From the NCBI GenBank assembly GCA_028693705.1, contig JAQUUX010000001.1:1-64000 (forward strand): a DNA stretch of 64,000 nt. Direction: 5' to 3'. Shown here piece after piece: positions 27,798 through 36,517 of the stretch. Origin of the DNA: Lachnospiraceae bacterium (GTDB lineage: Bacteria > Bacillota > Clostridia > Lachnospirales > Lachnospiraceae). A program made the translations under genes and the position numbers. How positions within the stretch are numbered: position 1 is the first letter of the stretch; the number at the start of each line of letters is the position of its first letter. Under the pieces are notes generated by a model. It was not told the origin of the DNA. It did not search any database and was given only the letters and a program-made list of their open reading frames with translations.

Positions 27798-28658
27798 ATG
27801 AAAATAGTAGATTTACATGTTCATTCCAACCGTTCTGACGGGAGTATGACTCCCACAGAACTGGTATATTATGCAAAAGAAAAAGGCTTAAGTTCTTTCG
27901 CTCTCACAGACCATGACTGTGTAGAAGGTATTGATGAAGCCTTTGATGCTGCAAAAAGGCTGAAAGAAGAAACCGGCTATGATCTTGAAGTTATCCCGGG
28001 TATGGAATTCTCTACCGATTATCTGGGAAGTGATGTTCACATCGTGGCTCTGGATATTGATTACCATTCTGACACCTTTGTAAACAATATTTCCCGTTTC
28101 CTGGATTCCAGATCACTCAGGAACGAAAAAATGTGTGAAAAACTAAGAGAACGCGGTATAGACATTTCCATGGAACAACTAACCGATGATTTTCCCGATG
28201 CAGTAATTACCAGAGCTCATTTCGGAAAATACCTGTATCAAAAAGGCTACTGCTTAAGCGTTTCCGATGCGTTCTCCCAATATATCGGAGACCACGCGCC
28301 CTGTTTTGTCAGTCGTGAAAAGGTAACACCCAAGCAGGCAGTAAAACTAACCCGCCTGTGTGGCGGTATCCCTATACTGGCTCATCCTCTCCTCTATGGC
28401 TTCAGTAAGGAAAAGCTGGACACACTGACCGCAGACTTGACAGAGTCCGGCCTGCTTGGATTAGAATGCCTGTACAGTTCCTATACTTTAGCTGATGAAC
28501 ATAATATGCGTAAATTAGCCGCCAAATACGATCTAGCCCCCAGCGGTGGATCCGACTTCCATGGAACCACAAAACCCGGACTGGATATGGCCACCGGGTA
28601 TGGAAAGCTGTTTATTCCTTACGAGATTCTGGAGCATTTGCGGCAAAAACTGCTTTAA
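27798..28658 (+). CDS. PHP-domain phosphoesterase
   Basis: A 286-residue PHP-family metal-dependent phosphoesterase. The metal-site motifs are in order: DLHVHSNRSDG, ALTDHD, PGMEFS, ILAHPLLY and GSDFHG. Relatives include 3',5'-nucleoside bisphosphate phosphatase and RNase AM (YciV). The ATG at 27798 (MKIVDLHVH) is chosen; an ATG 12 bases earlier overlaps the ABC-F stop by 8 bases and neither has a strong ribosome site, so translation is probably coupled to the ABC-F gene. Its TAA is the first base triplet of the palindrome that opens the noncoding element. Confidence 0.88.
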   Translation: MKIVDLHVHSNRSDGSMTPTELVYYAKEKGLSSFALTDHDCVEGIDEAFDAAKRLKEETGYDLEVIPGMEFSTDYLGSDVHIVALDIDYHSDTFVNNISRFLDSRSLRNEKMCEKLRERGIDISMEQLTDDFPDAVITRAHFGKYLYQKGYCLSVSDAFSQYIGDHAPCFVSREKVTPKQAVKLTRLCGGIPILAHPLLYGFSKEKLDTLTADLTESGLLGLECLYSSYTLADEHNMRKLAAKYDLAPSGGSDFHGTTKPGLDMATGYGKLFIPYEILEHLRQKLL

Positions 28659-28659
28659 A

Positions 28660-28969
28660 CTGCAGTTTAGCAACTTGCAAATACTAATTATAACGAGACG
28701 GCAATGGTGTGGGTGTGTATCCTTCCATTGCCGCTCACACGTATAAAAGCCACTAAATCATTCCATTTAGATTGCAGTTGCTTACGCTAACGGAACCAAT
28801 CGCCATCCTGGCTCTGAGGTTCCTTTCCGGGCATCCTTGCCCGGAATAGCTGTGGTAACAGCTGGAATGATTAAGTGGCTTTAATACATGTTCACAGGCA
28901 CTGAAAGGATACATACCCGCACCACTGCCTGTTCGTTACTATTCATATCTCCAAGTTGCTAATCTGCAG
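28660..28969 (+). repeat. Element copy 1, foldback 1 (conserved core)
   Basis: Nested helices, outside to inside: 28660-28677 with 28952-28969 (18 bp, one mismatch); 28700-28722 with 28907-28929 (23 bp, two G-U pairs and one A-C on the plus strand); 28746-28765 with 28863-28882 (20 bp, one mismatch). At the tip are three hairpins: GGAACC/GGTTCC (28792-28823), TTCCGGGCA/TGCCCGGAA with a TCCT loop (28825-28846), and AGCTGT/ACAGCT with a GGTA loop (28848-28863). A local hairpin GGCAATGG/CCATTGCC (28700-28732) competes with the second helix. The tip is nearly identical in copy 2. Confidence 0.85.
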
Positions 28970-29117
28970 TTGACCTGGTCTGTAGCAAGGCTCAGATTAC
29001 GGCAATTAGATGTTTCTACAACCGCCCTAGGTTGATGCCAGGTGTCGCAAAGACACTAGTTACCGCAAGGAAATAATTGCAATAGTCTGGTCTTGGCTAC
29101 AGACCGGGCAACTGCAG
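28964..29117 (+). repeat. Element copy 1, foldback 2
   Basis: Begins AATCTGCAGTT and ends AACTGCAGATT, which are reverse complements. Next to them GGTCTGTAGC (28977-28986) pairs with GCTACAGACC (29096-29105). The right half, read on the minus strand, matches foldback 2 of copy 2 read on the plus strand, so this module is inverted between the copies. Confidence 0.8.
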
Positions 29118-29306
29118 ATTAAATTGGAATAAAGTACAAAGAATGGGACGGCTATATCACTCTGAGAAGCACTTGAACCCCGTCGGCATTTGGCTTGCGT
29201 AATTTGCAAGCCTATGTGCCGCTACGGGGTTCATGTAGCGAAAGCGCGCTTCGATGAGTGATATAGTCGTCCCATTCGGTATACTTAAATCCAATTTAAC
29301 CTGCAG
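29112..29306 (+). repeat. Element copy 1, foldback 3
   Basis: Outer arms of about 51 bases (29112-29162 and 29256-29306) pair with few mismatches. The tip holds three stacked helices: TGAACCCCGT/ACGGGGTTCA (29174-29183, 29224-29233), GGCA/TGCC (29185, 29217) and GGCTTGC/GCAAGCC (29192-29198, 29206-29212) with a 7-base loop. The helix junction has C on one side and GCT on the other. A GCGAAAGC hairpin follows near 29238. Confidence 0.85.
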
Positions 29307-29307
29307 C

Positions 29308-29571
29308 TTATCCTTCTACTATGAGATATCTTCCATCCCCAACTTCAAAAACTTCTGACGCTTCTAAAATACTCTCTTCGTCAGCATCCTCTACATCAAT
29401 GCCTTCTTCCTCAAAGTATTCCAGCACTTCTTTTACGGAATTCACTACAACTGCCATGCAGTCCTCTAAGAATTCTTCTGCTTCTGCTTCATTTTCTGCT
29501 ACCTTCTCTGAAAACAGCTGTCCCTGGTGTTTCAGAAAGCATGCAATTACTGCGTCATCATATTCGCCCAT
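29308..29571 (-). CDS. Small acidic protein of unknown function
   Basis: An 87-residue protein with about one third Glu and Asp, no signal peptide and no membrane segment. Predicted mostly helical: QLFSEKVAENEAEAEEFLEDCM, then VVVNSVKEVLEYFEEEGIDVED, and a short C-terminal beta end, VFEVGDGRYLIVEG. I do not recognise a domain. It lies 4 bases after maf and is probably cotranscribed with maf and ppk. The stop codon touches the noncoding element, so the 3' end of this mRNA probably carries foldback 3 in antisense. Confidence 0.75.
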   Translation of the reverse strand: MGEYDDAVIACFLKHQGQLFSEKVAENEAEAEEFLEDCMAVVVNSVKEVLEYFEEEGIDVEDADEESILEASEVFEVGDGRYLIVEG

Positions 29572-29575
29572 TTTT

Positions 29576-30172
29576 CTAGCTCCTTTCTTTGTCTACAAAC
29601 TTTCTTTTGTATAATTCCTGATAGAGTCTGCCAACCGGCAGCCCAACTACATTCGTGTAATCTCCGCATATAGCCTGAATGTATGCGGCAAAGCGTCCCT
29701 GGATACCATAGGCTCCTGCCTTATCCATGGGTTCACCGGACTCTATATAGTCCTGTATCTGTTTCTCTTCCATAGGATATACAGTTACATCTGTACATTC
29801 GTTAAAAGAAACATGGTGTCTTATTCCATTCTCCAGCCAGAATAGTGTAACACCGGTGTATACCTGATGTGTCTGGTTTTGCAGCAATAACAGCATCCGC
29901 TTTGCATCTGCCTCATCCACCGGCTTTCCCATCACATTTCCCCAATAGGAAACTACGGTGTCCGCGCCGATAATCACTGTATGGTCATCTTTCAGTTTTC
30001 CTTCTGCAATCTCCAATGCTTTCTGGTAGGAAAGCTCCTGTACCAGTTCTGCCGGATTTTCTTTGGTACCTTTTTCTTCTCCCTGTGCGGGTATCACCTG
30101 AAATGCAAGTCCGATCTGTTCTAACAGTTCCTTCCTCCTTGGTGATCCCGAAGCCAATATAATGTCATACAT
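29576..30172 (-). CDS. maf: Maf-family nucleoside triphosphate pyrophosphatase
   Basis: A 198-residue Maf protein. The substrate loop ILASGSPRRKELLEQIGL is at the N-terminus; VIIGADTVVSYWG and GKPVDEADAKRML follow, and the C-terminal half has AGAYGIQGRFAAYI and NVVGLPVGRLY. Maf proteins hydrolyse dTTP/UTP or modified nucleotides to monophosphates and influence division. The ATG at 30172 overlaps the ppk end by 8 bases and has CGGAGA upstream; a TTG further out is less likely. Confidence 0.93.
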   Translation of the reverse strand: MYDIILASGSPRRKELLEQIGLAFQVIPAQGEEKGTKENPAELVQELSYQKALEIAEGKLKDDHTVIIGADTVVSYWGNVMGKPVDEADAKRMLLLLQNQTHQVYTGVTLFWLENGIRHHVSFNECTDVTVYPMEEKQIQDYIESGEPMDKAGAYGIQGRFAAYIQAICGDYTNVVGLPVGRLYQELYKRKFVDKERS

Positions 30173-32306
30173 GATGTGTCTCCGGTACAAATACCCGATC
30201 CGGCATGCTTTTCTCTGTCACTCTCGATGCAGATATCGCTTCCTCACAGAAAGCCTTCTGGGAATTGTATTTTTCTTTTCCTCTTAAATCGATTTTCTCA
30301 TAATTGCCATCTTTTTGCAGGAGGCTTGCTTTTAAGGTATCCCTTAACTGTCCTTGTAAAATATGCATTAATCTCTCCTGTAATGCCTTTTCCTCCACTG
30401 GAAACAGAATTTCTACTCTCCGCTCCAGATTTCTAGGCATCCAGTCTGCACTGGAACAATAGTATTCAGGTTTTCCGTCATTATCAAAGTAAAAGATTCT
30501 GGCATGTTCCAGAAATGTCCCAACGATGGAACGAACCGTTATATTCTCACTTATCCCCGGAATACCCACTTTCAGGCAACAGATACCTCTGACGATCAGG
30601 TCTATTTTGACACCTGCCGCACTGGCTTTGTATAATGCTTCCATTACGTCCAGATCACATAAAGAATTCATCTTGGCTATAATCTGTGCCGGCTTGCCTT
30701 CTTCTGCATGCTTTCTCTCTCTGTCAATCAGATACAGAAATCTCTTTTTTAACCATAATGGTGCAATAGATAGTTTATTCCAGGAACGTGGCTCCGAGTA
30801 ACCTGACAACATATTAAATACAGCTGTAGCATCTTCTCCAAAGGTTTCCTTACAGGTCAATAAACCAATATCCGTATACAGTTTGGCTGTGGAATCATTA
30901 TAATTACCGGTTCCCAAATGCACATAACGGCGAATACCGTCCTCTTCTCTGCGCACTACCAAAGTGATCTTACTATGTGTTTTTAGGCCCACCAAACCAT
31001 AGATAACGTGACAGCCTGCCTGCTCTAACATCTTAGCCCAGACAATATTGTTTTCCTCGTCAAAACGAGCCTTGAGCTCTACCAGAACCGTAACCTGTTT
31101 TCCATTATCCGCTGCCTGTGCCAACGCCGCAATAATAGGAGAATTTCCACTGACACGGTATAAAGTCTGTTTAATTGCCAATACCTGAGGATCCTTTGCC
31201 GCTTTATGGATAAAGTCCACAACTACTGAAAAAGTTTCATAAGGATGATGCAACAAAATATCCTGCTTGCGAATCTCTTCAAACACATCTGAGTCAACCG
31301 GAAGTGCCGGTACCGGCTGTGATGTGAACTTCTCCTCTTTCAAGTGTTCAAAACCATCCAATCCATACATTTTCATAAGGAAAGTAAGGTCTAACGGTCC
31401 ATCTATCTGATAAATAGCCTGCTTCTGCACAGATAATTCTTCCATGATCATGGATAGTAATCGTTTATCCATGCCTGACTCCACTTCCAGGCGGATTATT
31501 TCGCCCCACGGTCTGCGCTTTAACTGTTTTTCAATTTCCTTTAAAAGATCCTCTGCCTCATCTTCTTCTATAGTAAGATCTGCATTTCGCATGATTCTAA
31601 AAGGATGTACACAGACAATATCATAGTTTAAGAAAAGCTTATGGATGTTTCTTTCAATAATCTCTTCCAAAAGAATTACTGTTGTCACATTTTCTTTTTC
31701 TGAAGGGATCTTTACAATACGATCCAGCACACTTGGTACCTGGACCATGGCAAATTCCACTTCTGCTTTTTTCTTACCCGCTTCTTCCTTTTTGGTTACC
31801 AGCGCACCCAGATTCAGACTTTTATTTCTGATCAGCGGGAACGGTCTGGAGGAATCCACTGCCATCGGCGTCAAAACCGGATAGACATTTTCTTCAAAAT
31901 ACTGATCCACAAATTCCGCCTGTTTTTTAGTCAGATTCTCATGCTGCTCCACAATTTTTAGTCCATTTTGAGATAGCAGCGGTAAAAGTGATCTTTTATA
32001 GGTAGTATACTGAAGACCTGCAAAATCATGGGCAGCTTCTCCAAGCTTTTCTAACTGTTCCTCCGGTGTCATACCTGCAAAATCCGCTTTATGATATTTT
32101 GCATTTACCATATCTTTTAAGGATGCCACTCGAACCATAAAAAATTCATCCAGATTAGAAGCGGTTATACTCAAAAATTTAAGTCGCTCAAACAATGGAT
32201 TATTCTTATCTCTGGCTTCGCCTAACACACGATAATCAAATAACAGCCAGCTTAATTCCCTGTTCACAAAATAATCAGGATTTCGAAAATCAATATTCTG
32301 TTCCAT
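30165..32306 (-). CDS. ppk1: Polyphosphate kinase 1
   Basis: A 713-residue enzyme that reversibly moves the terminal phosphate of ATP onto polyphosphate. It begins NRELSWLLFDYRVLGEARD, then SNLDEFFMVRVASLKD, both PPK1 signatures. The catalytic half contains KQTLYRVSGNSPI, ARFDEENN, HSKITLVVRRE with the phosphoacceptor-region His, and VHLGTGNYND. Length and order match the family (about 690-720). It shares a minus-strand cluster with a Ppx/GppA enzyme, which acts in the opposite direction. Confidence 0.97.
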   Translation of the reverse strand: MEQNIDFRNPDYFVNRELSWLLFDYRVLGEARDKNNPLFERLKFLSITASNLDEFFMVRVASLKDMVNAKYHKADFAGMTPEEQLEKLGEAAHDFAGLQYTTYKRSLLPLLSQNGLKIVEQHENLTKKQAEFVDQYFEENVYPVLTPMAVDSSRPFPLIRNKSLNLGALVTKKEEAGKKKAEVEFAMVQVPSVLDRIVKIPSEKENVTTVILLEEIIERNIHKLFLNYDIVCVHPFRIMRNADLTIEEDEAEDLLKEIEKQLKRRPWGEIIRLEVESGMDKRLLSMIMEELSVQKQAIYQIDGPLDLTFLMKMYGLDGFEHLKEEKFTSQPVPALPVDSDVFEEIRKQDILLHHPYETFSVVVDFIHKAAKDPQVLAIKQTLYRVSGNSPIIAALAQAADNGKQVTVLVELKARFDEENNIVWAKMLEQAGCHVIYGLVGLKTHSKITLVVRREEDGIRRYVHLGTGNYNDSTAKLYTDIGLLTCKETFGEDATAVFNMLSGYSEPRSWNKLSIAPLWLKKRFLYLIDRERKHAEEGKPAQIIAKMNSLCDLDVMEALYKASAAGVKIDLIVRGICCLKVGIPGISENITVRSIVGTFLEHARIFYFDNDGKPEYYCSSADWMPRNLERRVEILFPVEEKALQERLMHILQGQLRDTLKASLLQKDGNYEKIDLRGKEKYNSQKAFCEEAISASRVTEKSMPDRVFVPETHHV

Positions 32307-32358
32307 TCTTCAAACCTTTCCAATGTTTGTATGTATGAATAAGTTCTTTTGGATAAAA

Positions 32359-33900
32359 TTACTGCCTGCGCTGTCTGATCACAGGTTTTACACTGAATAC
32401 CTCTTCAAAAAACGCTGCCCTCTCAGAGAACAAACCTTTTTCCAATGTAATATCTGTATTGGTTCCCACTGTAATAATCAGATCTTTATCTTTTAAAGCC
32501 ATTTTTACATCTTTAAATTTCTGTTTATGACTGCGGTCCAATCCATTGGCTATTTTCAGAATAGCAGTCAGCTTTGCTATCTTCAGATACACAGTTTTAT
32601 CCGTCATAATACCGCTGTAAACCGTATCATAATACTCAAAATCATTATAATTATATTTTACAACATTAGCCACGATTTCCCGTTCCTGGTGGGATAGTCC
32701 TATGATCTCCGTGGACATGATAATGTTATAAGAGCACTCTCCCAGATTAGTAAAACTGATATATTTTCCACAGTCGTGAAGGATCGAAGCAATCTGCAGT
32801 AATAAGCGTTCCCTTTTCCCCATACCGTGGATTTTTTTCATACTGTCAAAAATAGTGAGAGAAATCTGCTCCAAAGTCTCTGCTCTCTTGCGGTTTCCCT
32901 GATAACGCTTGCTGATATTATGTGCACTGGCAATGATATCCTGTTCAAAATTATGTGGTGTGGTAACCAGCTTATTATTCTCGGCATATTCGTAAGCAAT
33001 ACCATCGCACAGCGTAACACCCGGAATCCAGATTTTGCTGGCAGACATGGAATGAAGCATTTGCTTTAATAAAATTGCTGAGTACAGCATCAGATTAGCC
33101 TGTTCTGTGGAAACATCAAATTTCTGTGCCCGCTCAAAAGCAGATCTATGCCGCAGCGCATTTAGTAATTCATCAAACTGTTTTTCTGTTACATATTCAG
33201 AAGGTGCCATCACCCCTTCCACACCCTTATACATAATAGGTGCCAAATAATCATCCACCAGGATAATATTCTCAATTTCTCTATCCTTCAGATATAATTT
33301 CTTAAATACTGCAATCTGTGATTCTGCAATTTCATCCAGCAGATTTTCCACCTGTTCCGGTCTGGCATCCAAACGCTTAATGGATTCCTGCAGACGAAGT
33401 ACACCCAATCGAAGGTTCTGGGTTGTAACCAATGAGTCCTTATCAAAAAGAGAAATCTGTATACTACCGCCACCAATATCCAGAATGGCTGTACCACTGT
33501 CAATGATTTTATTAAAAGCCGTTCCTTTTGATGCAACAGACTTATAATCCAGGAAACGCTGTTCAGAATTACTCAGTACCGATAACTGTAACCCTGTTCT
33601 TTGATGGATCTGATCCAATAATATCATAGTGTTTTCTGTTTCACGAATGGCACTGGTACCATATGCCTTATAATCATCCGCATGATAAGAATCCATGATC
33701 TTATGAAATTCATTTAACACACGGCATAGATCATCCACCTTTTCCTGACTGATTTTACCGGTACCATAGCTGTCCGTTCCCAGATCAATACTGTGACGAA
33801 CCAGATCTATTTCCTTCATCTCATTTTTTCCGGAAAATTCAAACAATTTCATGGAAAGCTCATAAGAGCCAACATCAATTGCTGCGAAGATTTTCATCAT
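32359..33900 (-). CDS. ppx: Ppx/GppA phosphatase with C-terminal HD domain
   Basis: A 513-residue exopolyphosphatase/pppGpp phosphatase homolog. The ASKHA-type N-terminal half has FAAIDVGSYELSMKLFE, YGTSAIRETEN and AILDIGGGSIQISLF. The C-terminal part (about 320-480) is an HD-like domain with LLLQIASILHDCGKYI and LSHQEREIVANVVKY. It should release phosphate from polyphosphate or convert pppGpp to ppGpp. It overlaps the DUF815 gene by 26 bases and is followed by ppk1, so polyphosphate making and breaking are linked. An ATG directly after the first Met is an equal start choice. Confidence 0.93.
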   Translation of the reverse strand: MMKIFAAIDVGSYELSMKLFEFSGKNEMKEIDLVRHSIDLGTDSYGTGKISQEKVDDLCRVLNEFHKIMDSYHADDYKAYGTSAIRETENTMILLDQIHQRTGLQLSVLSNSEQRFLDYKSVASKGTAFNKIIDSGTAILDIGGGSIQISLFDKDSLVTTQNLRLGVLRLQESIKRLDARPEQVENLLDEIAESQIAVFKKLYLKDREIENIILVDDYLAPIMYKGVEGVMAPSEYVTEKQFDELLNALRHRSAFERAQKFDVSTEQANLMLYSAILLKQMLHSMSASKIWIPGVTLCDGIAYEYAENNKLVTTPHNFEQDIIASAHNISKRYQGNRKRAETLEQISLTIFDSMKKIHGMGKRERLLLQIASILHDCGKYISFTNLGECSYNIIMSTEIIGLSHQEREIVANVVKYNYNDFEYYDTVYSGIMTDKTVYLKIAKLTAILKIANGLDRSHKQKFKDVKMALKDKDLIITVGTNTDITLEKGLFSERAAFFEEVFSVKPVIRQRRQ

Positions 33901-35200
33901 TTTCCCCCTGTTGTCCCAACAGATAATCTACAAACTGCTGTGCTGTCCTGCCTGATAGACCTCCATGTGACAATTCCCATTTGTTAGCTGCTAAGAACAA
34001 TTCTTTCTCCGGCATAGTAATCTGATAACGTTCTGCCAGTTCTTTTACAATATGCTGAAACTCCTTTTTGTCCGGAGATCCAAAATAAACTGTTACACCA
34101 AATCTGGCAACCAAAGATAATTTTTCCTGCACCGTATCATTGGTATGCATATCCTCATCACGATCCTGTTTATCCTTGAAGGTTTCACGGATCAGATGTC
34201 TTCTGTTGGAGGTGGCATAGATCAGAACATTTTCCGGTTTCTTCTCAAGTCCGCCTTCAATAACAGCCTTTAAGTATTTATATTCAATTTCAAATTCTTC
34301 AAAACTCAAATCATCCATATAGATCAAAAATCTGTAATTACGATTCTTAATCTGTGCGATCACATCATTCAAATCCTTAAACTGGTGCTTGTACACTTCA
34401 ATAATACGCAGCCCTCTGTCATAATATTCGTTGGCAACCGCTTTGATACTGGAGGACTTTCCGGTTCCGGCATCACCGAACAGCAGGCAGTTGTTAGCCT
34501 TTCGGCCTTCTACAAAAGCATCCGTATTGTCTCTGATTTTTTTCTTCTGTAATTCATAACCGACAATATCATCAAAATGTACATGGGCAATATTAAGAAT
34601 CGGTACGATTTTCACGCCCTCTTCATCATGTTCAATTCTAAATGATTTATGTAAACCAAATTTTCCAACACCGTATTCTTTATAGAACTGGGTTAAAGTA
34701 TCCTTCATGTCCTCAGGGGTATCATTCTGATTGAATTTCACTGCCAGCTCACAGATACGGTCGCGAATTCTGGTATTGTACACTTTACTGTTGCCGGACG
34801 CATTTTCATAAGCCGTTACAAGCGAAAATGCATCTGCATGAAGGGTTTCTATCATATCGGTAAAATCATAATCATAAAATTCCTTAAAAATCTGAATGTC
34901 ATGGAGTGCCGCCTTATTGATAGTACCCTCAATTGTGCCTACAATTTCACAGGCTGTACTATAGCTGTTTTCATTATTTACTAACAGATTCGTCAGATAA
35001 CAGTGCCACAGATTTCCATAGAAGCCATGATTACCTGCAAGTTCTACCAGTCTGTGGATACATTCAAATAATAAGGCTGACTTATCCTCATCATTGTAAA
35101 ATTCATCCTTATAGAAATCCATCAGCCATGCCATATCAAACAGCAGACTGCCTTCCTCTTCCTCAAAATCCTTATATAAGATCAGTTCTCTTTCCCGCAT
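33875..35200 (-). CDS. DUF815-family AAA ATPase
   Basis: A 441-residue ATPase. The core (about 205-420) has a P-loop LLFGDAGTGKSSSIKAV, Walker B-like FLIYMDDLSFEEFE and the sensor NVLIYATSNRRHLIRETF, as in DUF815 proteins related to the DnaA/IstB branch of AAA enzymes. The N-terminal 200 residues are helical and of unknown role. The ATG at 35200 has GAGGAGA 8 bases upstream, and this site overlaps the pheA stop codon; an upstream TTG is less likely. Biological function unknown. The neighbours, pheA and ppx, do not clarify it. Confidence 0.85.
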   Translation of the reverse strand: MRERELILYKDFEEEEGSLLFDMAWLMDFYKDEFYNDEDKSALLFECIHRLVELAGNHGFYGNLWHCYLTNLLVNNENSYSTACEIVGTIEGTINKAALHDIQIFKEFYDYDFTDMIETLHADAFSLVTAYENASGNSKVYNTRIRDRICELAVKFNQNDTPEDMKDTLTQFYKEYGVGKFGLHKSFRIEHDEEGVKIVPILNIAHVHFDDIVGYELQKKKIRDNTDAFVEGRKANNCLLFGDAGTGKSSSIKAVANEYYDRGLRIIEVYKHQFKDLNDVIAQIKNRNYRFLIYMDDLSFEEFEIEYKYLKAVIEGGLEKKPENVLIYATSNRRHLIRETFKDKQDRDEDMHTNDTVQEKLSLVARFGVTVYFGSPDKKEFQHIVKELAERYQITMPEKELFLAANKWELSHGGLSGRTAQQFVDYLLGQQGENDENLRSN

Positions 35201-35211
35201 TGGTTTTCTCC

Positions 35212-36339
35212 TCAATAATTTCCCAGAATTCTAAGATTCTTGGCTTCTTCCCTAAGTCCTCTCAGTGCATTTTTCACAGAGCTGTCTGACAGATTGCCAT
35301 CAAAATCAATGAAAAATCTATATTCCCAACTTCTATCCTCTATCGGTCTGCTTTCGATTTTATTCATATTCAGATTATTATAAATAAAATGAGACAGCAT
35401 ATGATACAATGATCCGCTTTCATTAGGAATCTCAAAGCAAATGCTGATCTTCCCTGCATCTGCCTTAAATAGCTTCTGGTTGGTTACAATAATAAATCTG
35501 GTGGAATTATTGCTTGCCTGATTAACGCCCTGTTCCAACACCTCCAGACCATAAATCTTGCCTGCATGAGCTCCTGCAATGGCTGCCTGGGTCTTATCCT
35601 GTTCCTCTGCAACCTTCTGTGCAGCAAAAGCATTATTTTTCATACTGATCTGCTGCCAGTCCGGATGCTCTTTTAGATACCTTGCACTCTGCATCAAAGA
35701 CTGGGGATGTGAATATACGGTTTTAATATCTTCCTTTGAGGCTCCCGGCACGCCCAGCAGGCAGTGCTCGATCTTAATAATCTGTTCCCCAACAATATAA
35801 TTTTCAAATTCTGCCAACAGATCATAAATCTCACTGACAATACCTGCTGTGGAATTCTCAATTGGAAGCACTGCAAAATCTGCAGAGCCTTCATCAATAG
35901 CACTCATGGCATCTCTGAAAGTATCTACGTGGAAGCTGTTGATCTGCTCCCCGAAATACTGCTCCATAGCGGCCTGGGAATAAGCTCCATCCGCACCCTG
36001 GAACACGACTCTTGCTTTTTTGGTATCCAGTTCATTTACTGCGATAAAAGGAAGTTTTCCCAGTGCTCCTTTTTCCTCTAATATCTGATACTGCAGCTTT
36101 CTGCTGATCGCCATGATCTGTTCAAACAGTTCCTCAATTCCATGGCTGTTAAAATCGTTATGGGTTAGAGATTTTACCTTTGCAATTTTCTCAAGTTCCC
36201 GTCCTTTATCCAGAACACGTTTCCCGTTTTCTATCTTAAACTCTGCTACCTGGCGAGAAATATCCATTCGCTTCTCATATAAGGCCACCAGTTCAGAATC
36301 TATCTGATCAATTTTTTCCCTTAATTCCAGTAAATCCAT
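35212..36339 (-). CDS. pheA: Bifunctional chorismate mutase/prephenate dehydratase (P-protein)
   Basis: A 375-residue fusion for phenylalanine synthesis. Residues about 1-90 are an AroQ chorismate mutase (LLELREKIDQIDSELVALYEKR, then EQIMAISRKLQ). About 110-290 is prephenate dehydratase with RVVFQGADGAYSQAAMEQYF, PIENSTAGIVSEIYDLL and SNNSTRFIIV. About 300-375 is the ACT regulatory domain with ESRPIEDRSWEYRFFIDFDG, which binds phenylalanine in relatives. The ATG at 36339 has GAGAGGA directly upstream; an ATG 12 bases further out also has a site. Chorismate is turned to phenylpyruvate in the cytoplasm. Confidence 0.95.
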   Translation of the reverse strand: MDLLELREKIDQIDSELVALYEKRMDISRQVAEFKIENGKRVLDKGRELEKIAKVKSLTHNDFNSHGIEELFEQIMAISRKLQYQILEEKGALGKLPFIAVNELDTKKARVVFQGADGAYSQAAMEQYFGEQINSFHVDTFRDAMSAIDEGSADFAVLPIENSTAGIVSEIYDLLAEFENYIVGEQIIKIEHCLLGVPGASKEDIKTVYSHPQSLMQSARYLKEHPDWQQISMKNNAFAAQKVAEEQDKTQAAIAGAHAGKIYGLEVLEQGVNQASNNSTRFIIVTNQKLFKADAGKISICFEIPNESGSLYHMLSHFIYNNLNMNKIESRPIEDRSWEYRFFIDFDGNLSDSSVKNALRGLREEAKNLRILGNY

Positions 36340-36517
36340 TTTTCCTCTCATTCTGCGTCCTCTTTTTTTCAGAGAACTGCCCCTGATTTTATGCCTCTTA
36401 CGAGTTTTCATTTTATCAGTATTTAAAATATTTTATCGCATAACACCCTTGATAGCAAGAGATGTACAGGCTATAATTTATTGTAACAAATAAAACCAGA
36501 AAAATGGAGTGTGCCCG

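Larger units (their letters stand above)
28656..29306 (+). repeat. Composite three-foldback element, copy 1
   Basis: A 651-bp noncoding element between two convergent genes. It consists of three large foldbacks joined through shared CTGCAG sequences at 28660, 28964, 29112 and 29301. It opens with the perfect 14-bp palindrome TAAACTGCAGTTTA, whose TAA is the stop codon of the PHP gene, and ends one base before the stop codon of the next minus-strand gene. A related element lies at 52432-53044. I see no protein-coding frame with family similarity inside it. It could be a foldback mobile element, a structured RNA on the plus strand, or a strong bidirectional terminator. I do not recognise it as a named class. 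Confidence 0.85.

Noticed and set aside
28546-28746. Small plus-strand open frame running from the PHP gene into the foldback element
   Set aside because: It is an out-of-frame shadow of the PHP gene; the element part is palindromic and has no ribosome site or family pattern.
28656-29306. CRISPR array, group II intron or IS200/IS605 element
   Set aside because: The repeats are foldback arms without regular short direct repeats and spacers. No reverse transcriptase, transposase or domain V-like sequence is present.
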